The notes: generated from the sequence alone by a model not told the origin. Numbered from the stretch's first letter, positions 17,061 through 26,481 are shown. The stretch: DNA of 64,000 bases from Pseudotamlana agarivorans (GCF_018860245.1 NZ_JAHKPD010000024.1:1-64000), one strand, 5' to 3'. Numbers and translations are program-made.

Positions 17061-17735
17061 ATGGGAAAAGAGCATTCTTATAACTATGAGCATTTTAATC
17101 CTAGAGATTATAATTTCAAAAACTTCAAAGGTCCCAAAGCAGGAGCGAAGTATATTGATTTTGAAGCCACAACATTAGACGGGAAAACAGTTAAATTTTC
17201 TGACTTCTTAGATAAAACTATCGTTTTAGATACAGGTAGTATTACTTGTCCGATGTATGCCAATACAACAGGCCCTATGAATCTGTTAAAAGAACAATTT
17301 CCAGACGTTCATTTTTTATTATTATATGTAAGAGAAGCCCATCCAGGCGGTAGAACAAAGGAAATAACAAATTTTGCTGAAAAGATGGGTAATGCAAAAG
17401 CGACAAGTGATTTATACAATGAAAAAAGAGAGGTGTTAGTAGACACAGTAGATGGAATTGCGCACAAACTCTATGGAAGCATGCCAAATATGACTTATGT
17501 AATTGGTAAAGATGGGATAATAAAGTTTAGAGCAAATTGGGCCAATATAGATGCATTAAAAAAGGTGTTATTAAATCCTGATAAGATTGAGTCTAAGGAT
17601 TATTATAGCGTTGTTAAACCGCCCTTGCGTATTGCCTTGAGAACACTTCTTATTGGTGGAGTACGCGCATTATATGAATTTCTAAAAGGCTTACCTCAAT
17701 TAATGAAACAACATAAAGAAGTTGAATCAAAATAG
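17061..17735 (+). CDS. Deiodinase-like thioredoxin-fold redox protein
   Basis: The 224-aa protein has a thioredoxin-fold core with the segment GSITCPMY, Cys63 occupying the place of the selenocysteine in iodothyronine deiodinases. The matching downstream motif LLYVREAHPGG (His94) is also there. These are hallmarks of the deiodinase/redoxin family, which in bacteria usually carries Cys and is thought to be peroxiredoxin-like. A hydrophobic, basic C-terminal helix (about 190-212) may attach it to a membrane. The neighbours, DoxX and a flavin reductase/MarR/pirin group, are also redox genes. Substrate unknown. Confidence 0.78.
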   Translation: MGKEHSYNYEHFNPRDYNFKNFKGPKAGAKYIDFEATTLDGKTVKFSDFLDKTIVLDTGSITCPMYANTTGPMNLLKEQFPDVHFLLLYVREAHPGGRTKEITNFAEKMGNAKATSDLYNEKREVLVDTVDGIAHKLYGSMPNMTYVIGKDGIIKFRANWANIDALKKVLLNPDKIESKDYYSVVKPPLRIALRTLLIGGVRALYEFLKGLPQLMKQHKEVESK

Positions 17736-17790
17736 TAGTGCTTGAAAGCTTAATAAAGTCCTTAATAAAGTTTTTGAAAAATTAATGGTG

Positions 17791-18213
17791 CTACTGCTGC
17801 ATTTTTAAATAATAATCGGAAGAATTTTTACCAGAACCGTACACCAAAAAGAAACCACATACTAACAGTGAAAAAACGGCCAAAATAAGGTTGCCTGTAT
17901 GCATTTCTCCAGCAAAATTAATAAGGATAGCACCAATTAGTATTGGTAGTTGAGCCATGATTGCCCAGCGGGTTAGGAGTCCGAAGGCAATTAATATACC
18001 TCCAATTAAATGTGCGGGTGCTACATAGTGAAGTATTAACATACTACCAGCAAAGTTTTGAACGGGTTCAAAAAGTTTCATAAGCATTTCTGTATTCGAC
18101 ATAAAGTTAATGCCCTTAAAGAACAGAAATACACCTAAAGCGATACGAACCATATCTAGAGGTAGATAGGTATGTGTATTAGCCCATTTATTTAATGATT
18201 TTATGGTGTCCAT
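17791..18213 (-). CDS. DoxX-family membrane protein
   Basis: A 140-aa protein with four predicted membrane helices. Features of the DoxX family are VRIALGVFLFFKGINF near the N terminus and the AHLIGGILIAFGLLTRWA helix pair. Family members associate with thiol-oxidation or quinone-linked redox enzymes, but few have a proven role. It is convergent with the deiodinase-like redoxin gene, 55 bases apart. The two may act in related redox chemistry, although they are on opposite strands. Confidence 0.85.
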   Translation of the reverse strand: MDTIKSLNKWANTHTYLPLDMVRIALGVFLFFKGINFMSNTEMLMKLFEPVQNFAGSMLILHYVAPAHLIGGILIAFGLLTRWAIMAQLPILIGAILINFAGEMHTGNLILAVFSLLVCGFFLVYGSGKNSSDYYLKMQQ

Positions 18214-18270
18214 GATTGAAGTCGTTGATTATCAATCATTAAGATACAAAATATTGAGCACTTTTAAAAA

Positions 18271-19899
18271 TTAAACTTGCAGCACACCCATGTTAAAAGG
18301 TTTTTCAATAGGCGCGTGGTTGGCGGCTTCAATCCCCATACTAATCCATGTTCTGGTATCTAAAGGATTGATAATGCCATCTGTCCATATTCTAGCTGCA
18401 GCATAATATGGCGAAACTTGGTTGTCGTAGCGGTCTTTAATTTTATTGAATAATTCAGCTTCTTTTTCTGGCGTGATTTTTTCTCCAGATTTTTCTAAGG
18501 AGGCTTTTTCAATTTGAAGCAATACTTTAGCAGCAGAATTTCCACTCATAACGGCCAATTCGGCGCTAGGCCAAGATACAATAAGTCTCGGGTCGTAGGC
18601 CTTTCCACACATCGCATAATTACCCGCACCATAGCTGTTTCCGATGATAATCGTGAATTTTGGAACCACCGAATTACTAACGGCATTTACCATTTTAGCA
18701 CCATCTTTAATAATACCGCTATGTTCACTTTTACTTCCTACCATAAAACCTGTAACATCTTGTAAAAATACCAACGGAATTTTCTTTTGGTTACAGTTGG
18801 CTATAAAACGCGTGGCTTTATCTGCACTATCATTATAAATGACACCTCCAAATTGCATTTCGCCTTTTTGGGTTTTCACTAATTTTCTTTGGTTAGCAAC
18901 AATTCCAACGGCCCAACCATCTATTCGAGCATAACAGGTGATAATGGTTTGTCCGTAACCAGCTTTATATTCGTCATATTCAGAGTGATCTACTAAGCGC
19001 TTAATCACTTCATACATGTCGTATTGGTCGGCTCGAGATTTCGGGATAATGCCGAATAATTCTTCAGGCTTTTTAGTAGGTTTTTTGGGTTCTATACGGT
19101 TAAATCCAGCTTTATCATAATCACCAATTTTACCAACAATATTTTTAATGGTTGTTAGCGCATCTTGGTCGTCTTTAGCTTTATAATCAGTAACACCAGA
19201 AATTTCACAATGCGTTGTCGCACCCCCTAAAGTTTCATTATCTATAGATTCTCCAATGGCTGCTTTTACCAAATAACTTCCAGCAAGAAAAATACTTCCT
19301 GTTTTATCTACAATAATAGATTCATCGCTCATAATAGGTAAGTAGGCACCTCCAGCGACACAGCTCCCCATTACCGCAGCAATTTGAGTAATACCCATAC
19401 TACTCATTGTAGCATTGTTTCTAAAAATTCGTCCGAAATGTTCTTTATCTGGAAAAATTTCATCCTGTAATGGTAAATAAACTCCGGCAGAGTCTACCAA
19501 GTAGATAATTGGTAATCTGTTTTCAATAGCTATCTCTTGAGCGCGTAGATTTTTTTTACCCGTAATAGGAAACCAGGCTCCAGCTTTTACGGTGGCATCA
19601 TTAGCAACTACAACACATTGCTTCCCTTGAATGTATCCAATTTTTACGACAACTCCTCCAGAAGGACATCCTCCATGTTCTTGGTACATGTCTTCGCCTG
19701 CAAATGCGGCAATTTCAATAGACTTGGCTTTGTCATCAAGAAGAAAATCTATGCGTTCTCTTGCCGACATTTTGCCTTTACTATGTAATTTCTCAATACG
19801 ACTTTTTCCTCCGCCATAACTCACTTTTAGAAAGCGTCGTTTAAGGTCTGAGAGTAATAGCTTATTGTGATCTTCGTTTTTATTGAAGTTAAGATCCAT
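18271..19899 (-). CDS. Acyl-CoA carboxylase beta subunit (methylcrotonyl-CoA carboxylase type)
   Basis: A 542-aa biotin-dependent carboxyltransferase. The N half carries ARERIDFLLD, the acyl-CoA site HFGRIFRNNATMSSMG and oxyanion segment GSCVAGGAYLP. The C half carries FLQDVTGFMVG and GNSYGAGNYAMCG, matching the carboxybiotin side. The FGRIF..NA.MS pattern favours methylcrotonyl- over propionyl-CoA carboxylase, i.e. leucine catabolism. The biotin carboxylase partner subunit is not in the window. The gene stands alone and divergent from the flavin reductase operon, so substrate choice is inferred. Confidence 0.85.
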   Translation of the reverse strand: MDLNFNKNEDHNKLLLSDLKRRFLKVSYGGGKSRIEKLHSKGKMSARERIDFLLDDKAKSIEIAAFAGEDMYQEHGGCPSGGVVVKIGYIQGKQCVVVANDATVKAGAWFPITGKKNLRAQEIAIENRLPIIYLVDSAGVYLPLQDEIFPDKEHFGRIFRNNATMSSMGITQIAAVMGSCVAGGAYLPIMSDESIIVDKTGSIFLAGSYLVKAAIGESIDNETLGGATTHCEISGVTDYKAKDDQDALTTIKNIVGKIGDYDKAGFNRIEPKKPTKKPEELFGIIPKSRADQYDMYEVIKRLVDHSEYDEYKAGYGQTIITCYARIDGWAVGIVANQRKLVKTQKGEMQFGGVIYNDSADKATRFIANCNQKKIPLVFLQDVTGFMVGSKSEHSGIIKDGAKMVNAVSNSVVPKFTIIIGNSYGAGNYAMCGKAYDPRLIVSWPSAELAVMSGNSAAKVLLQIEKASLEKSGEKITPEKEAELFNKIKDRYDNQVSPYYAAARIWTDGIINPLDTRTWISMGIEAANHAPIEKPFNMGVLQV

Positions 19900-20038
19900 G
19901 TTTGTATAGTTATAATGCTAAGGACAAAAATAGCTAATCTCACTTAATGTGTGAAAGTAAAATCGTAATCGTTTCGTGATATTAATCAATTTATGATGTT
20001 GTTTTCAAAATGAAAATGACAAAATATATAATATACAT

Positions 20039-20051
20039 GGTAATATATACC
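20039..20051. promoter_or_regulatory. Candidate MarR operator overlapping the -33 region
   Basis: GGTAATATATACC has inverted GGTA/TACC ends around an ATATA centre, and directly abuts the TTG of the -33 element at 20052. It precedes a flavin reductase-MarR operon. MarR proteins commonly repress their own promoter through such short palindromes, so this is a reasonable operator candidate. Confidence 0.45.
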
Positions 20052-20082
20052 TTGGTAAATAAATTATTTTGAAGTATATTTG
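20052..20082 (+). promoter_or_regulatory. Promoter of the flavin reductase-MarR operon
   Basis: TTG at 20052-20054 and TATATTTG at 20075-20082 are separated by 20 bases, a good match to the Bacteroidota -33/-7 consensus. The leader to the ATG at 20101 is short, about 13 bases from the likely start of transcription. Confidence 0.6.
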
Positions 20083-20100
20083 TTTAATAAATAGAAAATT

Positions 20101-20631
20101 ATGAAAAATGTAATCGCATTTGCGGGAAGTAACAGTAAATCTTCAATCAATAAGCAACTTGCTGTTTACGCAGGAAGTTTATTAGAAGATGTCACGGTTA
20201 ATATTTTAGATTTAAATGATTTTGAATTACCACTTTATGGTGTAGACTTAGAAGCTGACAAGGGGGTGCCTGAAGAAGCACATGCGTTTATAGGTTTAAT
20301 TAAGAACTCAGACGGAATTATTTTATCCTTAGCAGAACATAATGGTGCCTACTCAACAGCATTTAAAAATTTATTTGACTGGATGAGCCGAATTGAAAGC
20401 AAAACGTTTTTTGGAAAACCTATGCTGCTTATGGCAACATCACCAGGAGGTAGAGGGGGACAGTCAGTTTTAGAAATTGCTAGAGGGCGATTTCCATTTC
20501 ACAATGCCCAAATAATTGACGTGTTTTCTTTGCCTTTTTTCAATGATAATTTCTCAGATAATAGAATTACTGAAGCAGGCTTTAATTCAGATCTAATCAA
20601 GAAAGTTGAAGCTTTTAAAAATGTGTTATAA
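20101..20631 (+). CDS. NADPH-dependent FMN reductase-like flavoprotein
   Basis: The 176-aa flavodoxin-fold protein begins AFAGSNSKSSINKQL, the phosphate-binding loop for FMN. SLAEHNGAYSTAFKNLFDW is the isoalloxazine-contacting loop of the NADPH-dependent FMN/quinone reductase (azoreductase-like) family. It probably reduces flavins or quinones with NAD(P)H in the cytoplasm. It is followed after three bases by a MarR regulator and shares its promoter, which suggests induction by quinone-like or electrophilic compounds. Confidence 0.88.
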   Translation: MKNVIAFAGSNSKSSINKQLAVYAGSLLEDVTVNILDLNDFELPLYGVDLEADKGVPEEAHAFIGLIKNSDGIILSLAEHNGAYSTAFKNLFDWMSRIESKTFFGKPMLLMATSPGGRGGQSVLEIARGRFPFHNAQIIDVFSLPFFNDNFSDNRITEAGFNSDLIKKVEAFKNVL

Positions 20632-20634
20632 GCC

Positions 20635-21072
20635 ATGGGAGATATTTCAAAAGATATAAACTCGAAGTTTCCAAATGCTAAGGTAAAAGCTTTAATTAAT
20701 ATCATTTACACGGCAAATTGGGTAAATAACATTCAAAATGAATTTTTTAAACCTTTTGGAATCTCACCCCAGCAGTTTAATATTTTAAGAATTTTAAGGG
20801 GGGCAGGAGAACCTATAAGCGTTCAAACCATTAAAGAACGCATGTTAGAGCGCTCGCCGAATACGACCAGATTAATGGATAAATTATGCGCTAAAAATTT
20901 AATAGATAGATTGCCATGTCCTGGAGATAGACGTGTGGTGCATATTGAAATCACAATATCAGGATTACAATTGTTAGATGACATTTCTAAGGATTTAAAT
21001 CAAGATTTATTAGAGAATTTAACAGAAGATGAAGCAAGTCAGTTAAGTGATTTATTGGATAAAATAAGATGA
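20635..21072 (+). CDS. MarR-family transcriptional regulator
   Basis: A 145-aa winged-helix repressor. The recognition region LERSPNTTRLMDKL and the wing GDRRVVHIEIT are classic MarR. Cysteines occur in KLCAKN and LPCPGD, next to the wing, where thiol-based sensing is known in some family members. Whether these act as a switch is inference. It is co-transcribed with the flavin reductase (3-base gap), and the palindrome at 20039-20051 is the likely autoregulatory site. Pirin follows after 43 bases. Confidence 0.9.
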   Translation: MGDISKDINSKFPNAKVKALINIIYTANWVNNIQNEFFKPFGISPQQFNILRILRGAGEPISVQTIKERMLERSPNTTRLMDKLCAKNLIDRLPCPGDRRVVHIEITISGLQLLDDISKDLNQDLLENLTEDEASQLSDLLDKIR

Positions 21073-21115
21073 ATCACCCGTGGTTTGAAATAAAATTAAA
21101 AGAAAGTGTAATTCT

Positions 21116-21838
21116 ATGAAAAAAATAATTCATAAAGCAGATAGTAGAGGTTATGCCAATCATGAGTGGTTACAGGCTAATCATTCGTTTAGTTTTGCAG
21201 GTTATCATGATCCTAGTAAAATCAATTTTGGAGCTTTGCGTGTTTTAAATGATGATGTGATCGCTCCTAAAATGGGTTTTGGAACACATCCTCATGACAA
21301 TATGGAAATTATCACGATTCCTCTAAAAGGCGAGTTAAAACATAGAGATTCTATGCATAATTCATGGGAGTCTGTATTTCCAGGAGAAGTGCAAGTGATG
21401 TCTGCAGGAACAGGAATTCAACATTCCGAGATTAACGGTTCGCATAAAGCGCATTTAAGCCTGTTTCAAATTTGGGTTATTCCTAATCAGCAAAATGTAG
21501 AACCCCGTTACGACCAAAAGGCATTTGATGAAGAAGACCGACAAAATAAGCTTCAGGCCTTAGTGACCTCAATGGGTGATGTTACTGAAGGCGTTTTGAA
21601 AATTCACCAAGATGCTAAAATTTCACGAATTGATTTAACCGAAGATCAGTCTTATCAATATGAAATAAAAAGTAAAAATCATGGTGTTTATGTTATGGTG
21701 GTTTTCGGAAAAACAGTGATTGAAAATGAAATTTTAGAAACGCGTGATGCCATAGGAATTAGTGAAACACCGTCTTTTTCTATTAAAGCTATTGATAATA
21801 CCTCTATTTTGTTTATTGAGGTGCCTATGCAGTTTTAG
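21116..21838 (+). CDS. Pirin-family protein (YhhW-like)
   Basis: The 240-aa bicupin has the pirin signature GTHPHDNMEIITIPL with metal-binding His residues and a Glu, followed by HRDSMHNS and GTGIQHSE. Bacterial pirins of this type can show quercetin dioxygenase activity or act as redox-sensitive modulators. It is co-oriented with, and probably in the same unit as, the flavin reductase and MarR genes. This fits a small aromatic/quinone stress response. Start chosen at ATG 21116, matching the family N terminus KKIIHKADSRG. Confidence 0.9.
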   Translation: MKKIIHKADSRGYANHEWLQANHSFSFAGYHDPSKINFGALRVLNDDVIAPKMGFGTHPHDNMEIITIPLKGELKHRDSMHNSWESVFPGEVQVMSAGTGIQHSEINGSHKAHLSLFQIWVIPNQQNVEPRYDQKAFDEEDRQNKLQALVTSMGDVTEGVLKIHQDAKISRIDLTEDQSYQYEIKSKNHGVYVMVVFGKTVIENEILETRDAIGISETPSFSIKAIDNTSILFIEVPMQF

Positions 21839-21949
21839 TAATAGTTAGGTATTAAAAAAATGTTTTCCTAGTGTTTATATTATAAATATTGGTGACGTAT
21901 ATAATTAATGTATTTTTAACTAATCTTTATTCATACGGTCATAAATGAT

Positions 21950-22942
21950 ATGTTTAAAAAAATAATTGTTCTATTATTACTCACCTCGAGTACAGTTTCA
22001 GCACAGGCACCTATTCTTAAGGAACTCGATTCATTGAATTTTGTTGAATTGGTCGATAAGCTTTTTATAGACCATAATATTGAAAACTACTCACTACGAT
22101 TATTTACAAATTATAAATCAAAGCAGTTTCGAATTAGTAATAACGATTTTAGATCACGTTACGTACCCAACAACAGATATGGTGTAGGTTTAGGCTTCGC
22201 AAGTAGTAAGATATTAATTGATATCGCATTTAATATTAAAGGAAATAAAGAAGAGGTAACCAATAGGTTTGATTTGCAGGGTACTACCATATTAGGTAAA
22301 AAAAATTATATCAATTTTTATTTTCAAACTTACAAAGGTTTTAGTGTTAAAAACAATTACGGTGCTCAAAAGGTTTTTCGGGATGATATTAAATCCTTTA
22401 CAGTTGGTGTAAATGCTTTGCATACGGTACCAGAGATAGAATTTTCATATTCTATGCTAAAAGCTGGCTTGTCTCAATTAGACAAGAAATTTTATATAAC
22501 TGGAGGTTATGGTGCTTTTTTGTTTTATGATTATTTTTCGGCGGAAGATGATGTTTTAGTAGATAGTGCGAAATTACTTTTTAATGAACAAGCACATATA
22601 AAACGCTATAACAGCACAGCTGTAGGTATATTAGGAGGCGTTTTGTCGGTATTTAGGCTGCCAAAAGACATTACATTATCATGTAATCTCATGCCAGGAA
22701 TAGGAGGTGTATATAAGGAAGTAACATTAATGGATGGTTCTTATAAACCCAAAAACCATTTACTTTTAAAATTAGACTATTCGTTTGCCGTAGGATATAA
22801 TGTCGATCGTTATTACTTAAGTATTATTTATGGTGGCGGATTGTACTCTACAGATTTAGGCTATGATAATAATTATGCATTCAATCTTACAAAGGCTAAA
22901 ATAGCGTTCGGGTATAAATTATCAGGAAGAAAGAAAAAGTAA
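21950..22942 (+). CDS. DUF4421-like outer-membrane beta-barrel protein
   Basis: The 330-aa protein has a signal peptide (cleavage near residue 19, after VSAQ). The rest alternates aromatic and polar residues, as expected for a beta-barrel. The phrase YVPNNRYGVGLGFA near residue 66 resembles DUF4421 proteins of Bacteroidota, of unknown function. A final strand ending AKIAFGYKLSG is barrel-like. It has its own leader of 111 bases and no close operon neighbours. The DUF assignment is from memory of the motif, not from a search. Confidence 0.7.
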   Translation: MFKKIIVLLLLTSSTVSAQAPILKELDSLNFVELVDKLFIDHNIENYSLRLFTNYKSKQFRISNNDFRSRYVPNNRYGVGLGFASSKILIDIAFNIKGNKEEVTNRFDLQGTTILGKKNYINFYFQTYKGFSVKNNYGAQKVFRDDIKSFTVGVNALHTVPEIEFSYSMLKAGLSQLDKKFYITGGYGAFLFYDYFSAEDDVLVDSAKLLFNEQAHIKRYNSTAVGILGGVLSVFRLPKDITLSCNLMPGIGGVYKEVTLMDGSYKPKNHLLLKLDYSFAVGYNVDRYYLSIIYGGGLYSTDLGYDNNYAFNLTKAKIAFGYKLSGRKKK

Positions 22943-23015
22943 TTGTTTTAATGTTGTTTTCGAGTTAATAACAATTATTGAGTTCGTTATTTCTTTTTAT
23001 TAAGACTGTAAAGCA

Positions 23016-24191
23016 CTATAATGTTTTAGAAATCATTCTTCGCTTTTGTTGTTTTCTTAAAAGAATAATACCAATGGCAATTAGAACACCCGTCCCAGCC
23101 ATTATGGCACCAACCCAATCTGCTGAAGTATAGCCATATCCCATAGCGATGGGTATACCTGCAAAGTAAGCCCCTGAGGCATTTCCAATATTGAAAGCAC
23201 TTTGATTGAGCGATGAGCCTAAAGTTTCAGAACCTTTAGACGCATTAATAATAGCGACTTGAATAGGAGTAGATAAGGAAAACGTAACCATTCCAATAAT
23301 AAAGGTCATAACTAAAACTAATATTTTATCAGAAGCTAAAAATGTATTTAATGCTAAACATATCGCCATACAAACAAGGGTAATAATTATAGCGTAAATA
23401 GGCGAAAATTTCTCAGCCAATTTGGCGCCTAAGAAATTACCGATTACCATGCCTAAGCCAGCTAAAATCATAGCAATTGACACCATTTCTGGGGCATGAT
23501 CTGCTACATCAGTAATTAAAGGTGCTATATAACTGTACCAAGCAAAGAATCCTCCAGTTCCTATAGTGGTTAATAATATAATGAGCCAAAGTTCCAAACG
23601 TTTAAAAATTTTAAACTCTTCAATAAATTTTACTTCCGAAGATTGCTTTAATTGAGGCATCCAATATTTGATGCTTAAAACGGTTAGAACGCCAACAATA
23701 CCTACCATGTAAAAAGAAACACTCCATGAAAAATGTTTTCCGAGAAAAGTCCCTAATGGTACCCCAAGAAGGTTTGCAAAAGTTAATCCACTAAACATGA
23801 TAGCAATGCCTTGGGCTTCTTTGCCTTGTCGTGATAATTTCCCGGCTACAACAGCCCCAATACCGAAAAAAGCACCATGAGGAAGAGCAGCCAAGAACCT
23901 TAAAACAATAAATGAAGTGTAGCTCGTTGCAAATGCAGATAGCGTATTAAATATGGTAAACCATAGCATTAGTACAAAAAGCACTTTATGAGCAGGCCAT
24001 TTACTTGCTATTACCGTTAGAACTGGCGCGCCTAAAACAACTCCTAACGCATAAGCTGAAATAAAATGGCCTGCCACTGGGATACTAATGTTGAAGGCTT
24101 CTGCAACTTCAGGTAAGATTCCCATAATAACAAATTCGGTTAAACCAATGCCAAATCCACCAATGGCCAAGGATAATAGGGCTTTATTCAT
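23016..24191 (-). CDS. MFS transporter, DHA1/AraJ-like exporter
   Basis: A 391-aa major facilitator with twelve hydrophobic helices. It opens GFGIGLTEFVIMGILPEVA, and ISAYALGVVLGAPVLT is the helix pair typical of AraJ/NepI/Cml-type drug or sugar efflux proteins. The conserved PHGAFFG of helix 4 is also present. It ends in a basic tail (KQQKRR). Substrate unknown. It is monocistronic on the minus strand, convergent with the DUF4421-like gene. Confidence 0.87.
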   Translation of the reverse strand: MNKALLSLAIGGFGIGLTEFVIMGILPEVAEAFNISIPVAGHFISAYALGVVLGAPVLTVIASKWPAHKVLFVLMLWFTIFNTLSAFATSYTSFIVLRFLAALPHGAFFGIGAVVAGKLSRQGKEAQGIAIMFSGLTFANLLGVPLGTFLGKHFSWSVSFYMVGIVGVLTVLSIKYWMPQLKQSSEVKFIEEFKIFKRLELWLIILLTTIGTGGFFAWYSYIAPLITDVADHAPEMVSIAMILAGLGMVIGNFLGAKLAEKFSPIYAIIITLVCMAICLALNTFLASDKILVLVMTFIIGMVTFSLSTPIQVAIINASKGSETLGSSLNQSAFNIGNASGAYFAGIPIAMGYGYTSADWVGAIMAGTGVLIAIGIILLRKQQKRRMISKTL

Positions 24192-24563
24192 TATAAATTG
24201 AATTCATTAATTTAATTAGAGACAAATGTAAAGTTTAGAGTAGAAAGATTATTTTATCTGGTATTAAAATAAAAATTAAATAACTACTTAATTTATCAGG
24301 TTAACAGTGTAGTTTCTGTAGCCACTCTAAGTTTAATTACTAAATCGACATTACTATGAGTCAATAATTTAACTTATTTTAAAATTTCGAACTATAATCT
24401 TTATGTAAATTATTATATAATACTACTAAAAATGCGATATTTGTTTTTCAAATTTACGCAAGGCCACAAAGAAAATCCTTTTTTGATTTAAAAGAGGGGA
24501 TTAAGAACTATTACGTTTTGTAACTTTATAAAATAGCTAAGCGTTTAAACTAGAAAATATATT
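24192..24563. other. 372-bp intergenic region upstream of the ettA pair
   Basis: It is AT-rich with no reading frame of note on either strand. It must hold the divergent promoters of the MFS exporter and of the CAL67264-type gene. I could not find a clean -33/-7 pair. Confidence 0.5.
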
Positions 24564-24746
24564 ATGGCAATGAATAAAAATACAGTGTTAGCTTGGGCAA
24601 CATGGATCATGATAATTGTAGGATTATCATTAATTGCTCTTGGAGCTTTTAGGTATAATGATGTAGCTGGCTGGGGATTTGCAGCAGTAGGTATTGGTTT
24701 TTTTGCGGTAGCATGGGTATTTAATGCGTTAAAAGGACGTGTTTAA
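24564..24746 (+). CDS. CAL67264-type small membrane protein
   Basis: A 60-aa protein with two hydrophobic helices (about residues 8-28 and 33-53) separated by a turn RYNDVAGWG, ending LKGRV. It closely fits the flavobacterial CAL67264 family, which I recall as a conserved neighbour of ettA. It lies 36 bases before ettA on the same strand. Function unknown. Its conservation and operon position suggest a link to translation or energy status, but this is inference only. Confidence 0.8.
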   Translation: MAMNKNTVLAWATWIMIIVGLSLIALGAFRYNDVAGWGFAAVGIGFFAVAWVFNALKGRV

Positions 24747-24782
24747 TTTTGATTTAGTAATTCAGTAAAATTTACGATTATA

Positions 24783-26474
24783 ATGAGTGATGATAAAAAA
24801 ATAATTTTTTCAATGTCTGGGTTAACCAAGACATTTCCTAGTGCTAATACACCAGTACTTAAAAACATATATTTAAGTTTTTTCTATGGCGCTAAAATTG
24901 GGATTTTAGGTCTTAATGGTTCGGGAAAATCAACACTTTTAAAAATTATTGCAGGGGTTGATAAGAATTATCAAGGTGATGTGGTTTTTTCGCAAGACTA
25001 TTCTGTAGGGTATTTAGAGCAAGAGCCTAAACTTGATGATGATAAAACCGTAATGGAAGTGGTTCGTGAAGGAGCTGCCGAAACGGTGGCTATTCTTGAT
25101 GAATACAATAAAATTAATGATAGTTTTGGTTTAGAAGAAGTGTATTCTGATGCCGATAAAATGGAGAAGTTAATGGCGCGTCAAGCCATTCTTCAGGATC
25201 AAATTGATGCTGCAAATGCATGGGAATTAGATACCAAATTAGAAATCGCTATGGACGCCTTAAGAACTCCAGATGGCGATAAAAAAATTGGTGTGTTATC
25301 TGGAGGTGAAAAACGCCGAGTAGCACTTTGTCGTTTACTTTTAAAGGAGCCAGATGTTTTACTTCTGGATGAGCCTACCAACCACTTGGATGCGGAATCT
25401 GTACATTGGTTAGAGCACCACTTAGCACAATATAAAGGAACTGTTATTGCGGTAACTCACGATAGATACTTTTTAGATAATGTAGCTGGTTGGATTTTAG
25501 AATTAGATAGAGGCGAAGGAATACCTTGGAAGGGGAACTACTCTTCATGGTTAGATCAAAAATCTAAACGTATGGCACAAGAAGGTAAGTCTGCTTCTAA
25601 GCGTCAAAAAACATTAGAACGTGAGTTGGAATGGGTTAAACAAGGCGCTAAAGGGCGTCAAACCAAACAGAAAGCACGTTTAAAAAATTATGATAAGTTA
25701 ATGAGTCAAGATCAAAAACAACTTGATGAAAAACTTGAAATTTATATTCCAAACGGACCACGTTTAGGAACCAACGTGATTGAAGCTAAAGGCGTTGCGA
25801 AAGGTTATGATGATAAGTTATTATATGACGATTTAAACTTCAATTTACCTCAAGCTGGAATAGTTGGTATTATTGGTCCGAATGGTGCGGGTAAAACAAC
25901 TATTTTTAGAATGATTATGGGGGAGGAAACTCCAGATAAAGGAGAGTTTACGGTTGGAGAAACTGCTAAAATCGCTTATGTAGATCAAAGTCATTCTAAT
26001 ATAGATCCTGAAAAAACCATTTGGCAAAATTTTAGCGACGAGCAAGAACTCATTTTAATGGGAGGTAAAGAAGTAAATTCTAGAGCCTATTTAAGTCGTT
26101 TTAACTTTTCTGGTGGTGAACAAAATAAAAAAGTGAGTTTGTTGTCGGGTGGTGAACGTAACCGACTGCATCTCGCTATGACTTTAAAGGAAGAAGGAAA
26201 CGTTTTACTTCTGGATGAGCCTACGAATGATTTGGACGTAAATACACTAAGAGCGCTAGAGGAAGGTTTAGAGAACTTTGCTGGATGTGCCGTTGTTATT
26301 TCTCACGACAGATGGTTCTTAGATAGAATTTGTACGCACATTCTAGCTTTTGAAGGCGACTCTCAAGTATATTTCTTTGAAGGTTCATTTTCTGAATATG
26401 AGGAGAATAAGAAAAGTAGACTTGGCGGAGATTTAATGCCGAAACGAATTAAATATAGAAAATTAGTTAGATAA
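24783..26474 (+). CDS. ettA: Energy-dependent translational throttle protein (ABC-F ATPase)
   Basis: A 563-aa soluble ABC-F protein with two ATPase cassettes. Walker A GLNGSGKST (43-51) pairs with signature LSGGEKRR and Walker B LLLDEPTNHLD. The second set is GPNGAGKTT, LSGGERNR and LLLDEPTNDLD. Between them lies the charged linker (about 240-320) that contacts tRNA in the ribosomal E site. EttA gates the first elongation cycle according to the ATP/ADP ratio. Length and linker match EttA rather than Uup. A strong terminator follows. Confidence 0.95.
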   Translation: MSDDKKIIFSMSGLTKTFPSANTPVLKNIYLSFFYGAKIGILGLNGSGKSTLLKIIAGVDKNYQGDVVFSQDYSVGYLEQEPKLDDDKTVMEVVREGAAETVAILDEYNKINDSFGLEEVYSDADKMEKLMARQAILQDQIDAANAWELDTKLEIAMDALRTPDGDKKIGVLSGGEKRRVALCRLLLKEPDVLLLDEPTNHLDAESVHWLEHHLAQYKGTVIAVTHDRYFLDNVAGWILELDRGEGIPWKGNYSSWLDQKSKRMAQEGKSASKRQKTLERELEWVKQGAKGRQTKQKARLKNYDKLMSQDQKQLDEKLEIYIPNGPRLGTNVIEAKGVAKGYDDKLLYDDLNFNLPQAGIVGIIGPNGAGKTTIFRMIMGEETPDKGEFTVGETAKIAYVDQSHSNIDPEKTIWQNFSDEQELILMGGKEVNSRAYLSRFNFSGGEQNKKVSLLSGGERNRLHLAMTLKEEGNVLLLDEPTNDLDVNTLRALEEGLENFAGCAVVISHDRWFLDRICTHILAFEGDSQVYFFEGSFSEYEENKKSRLGGDLMPKRIKYRKLVR

Positions 26475-26481
26475 CATATTT

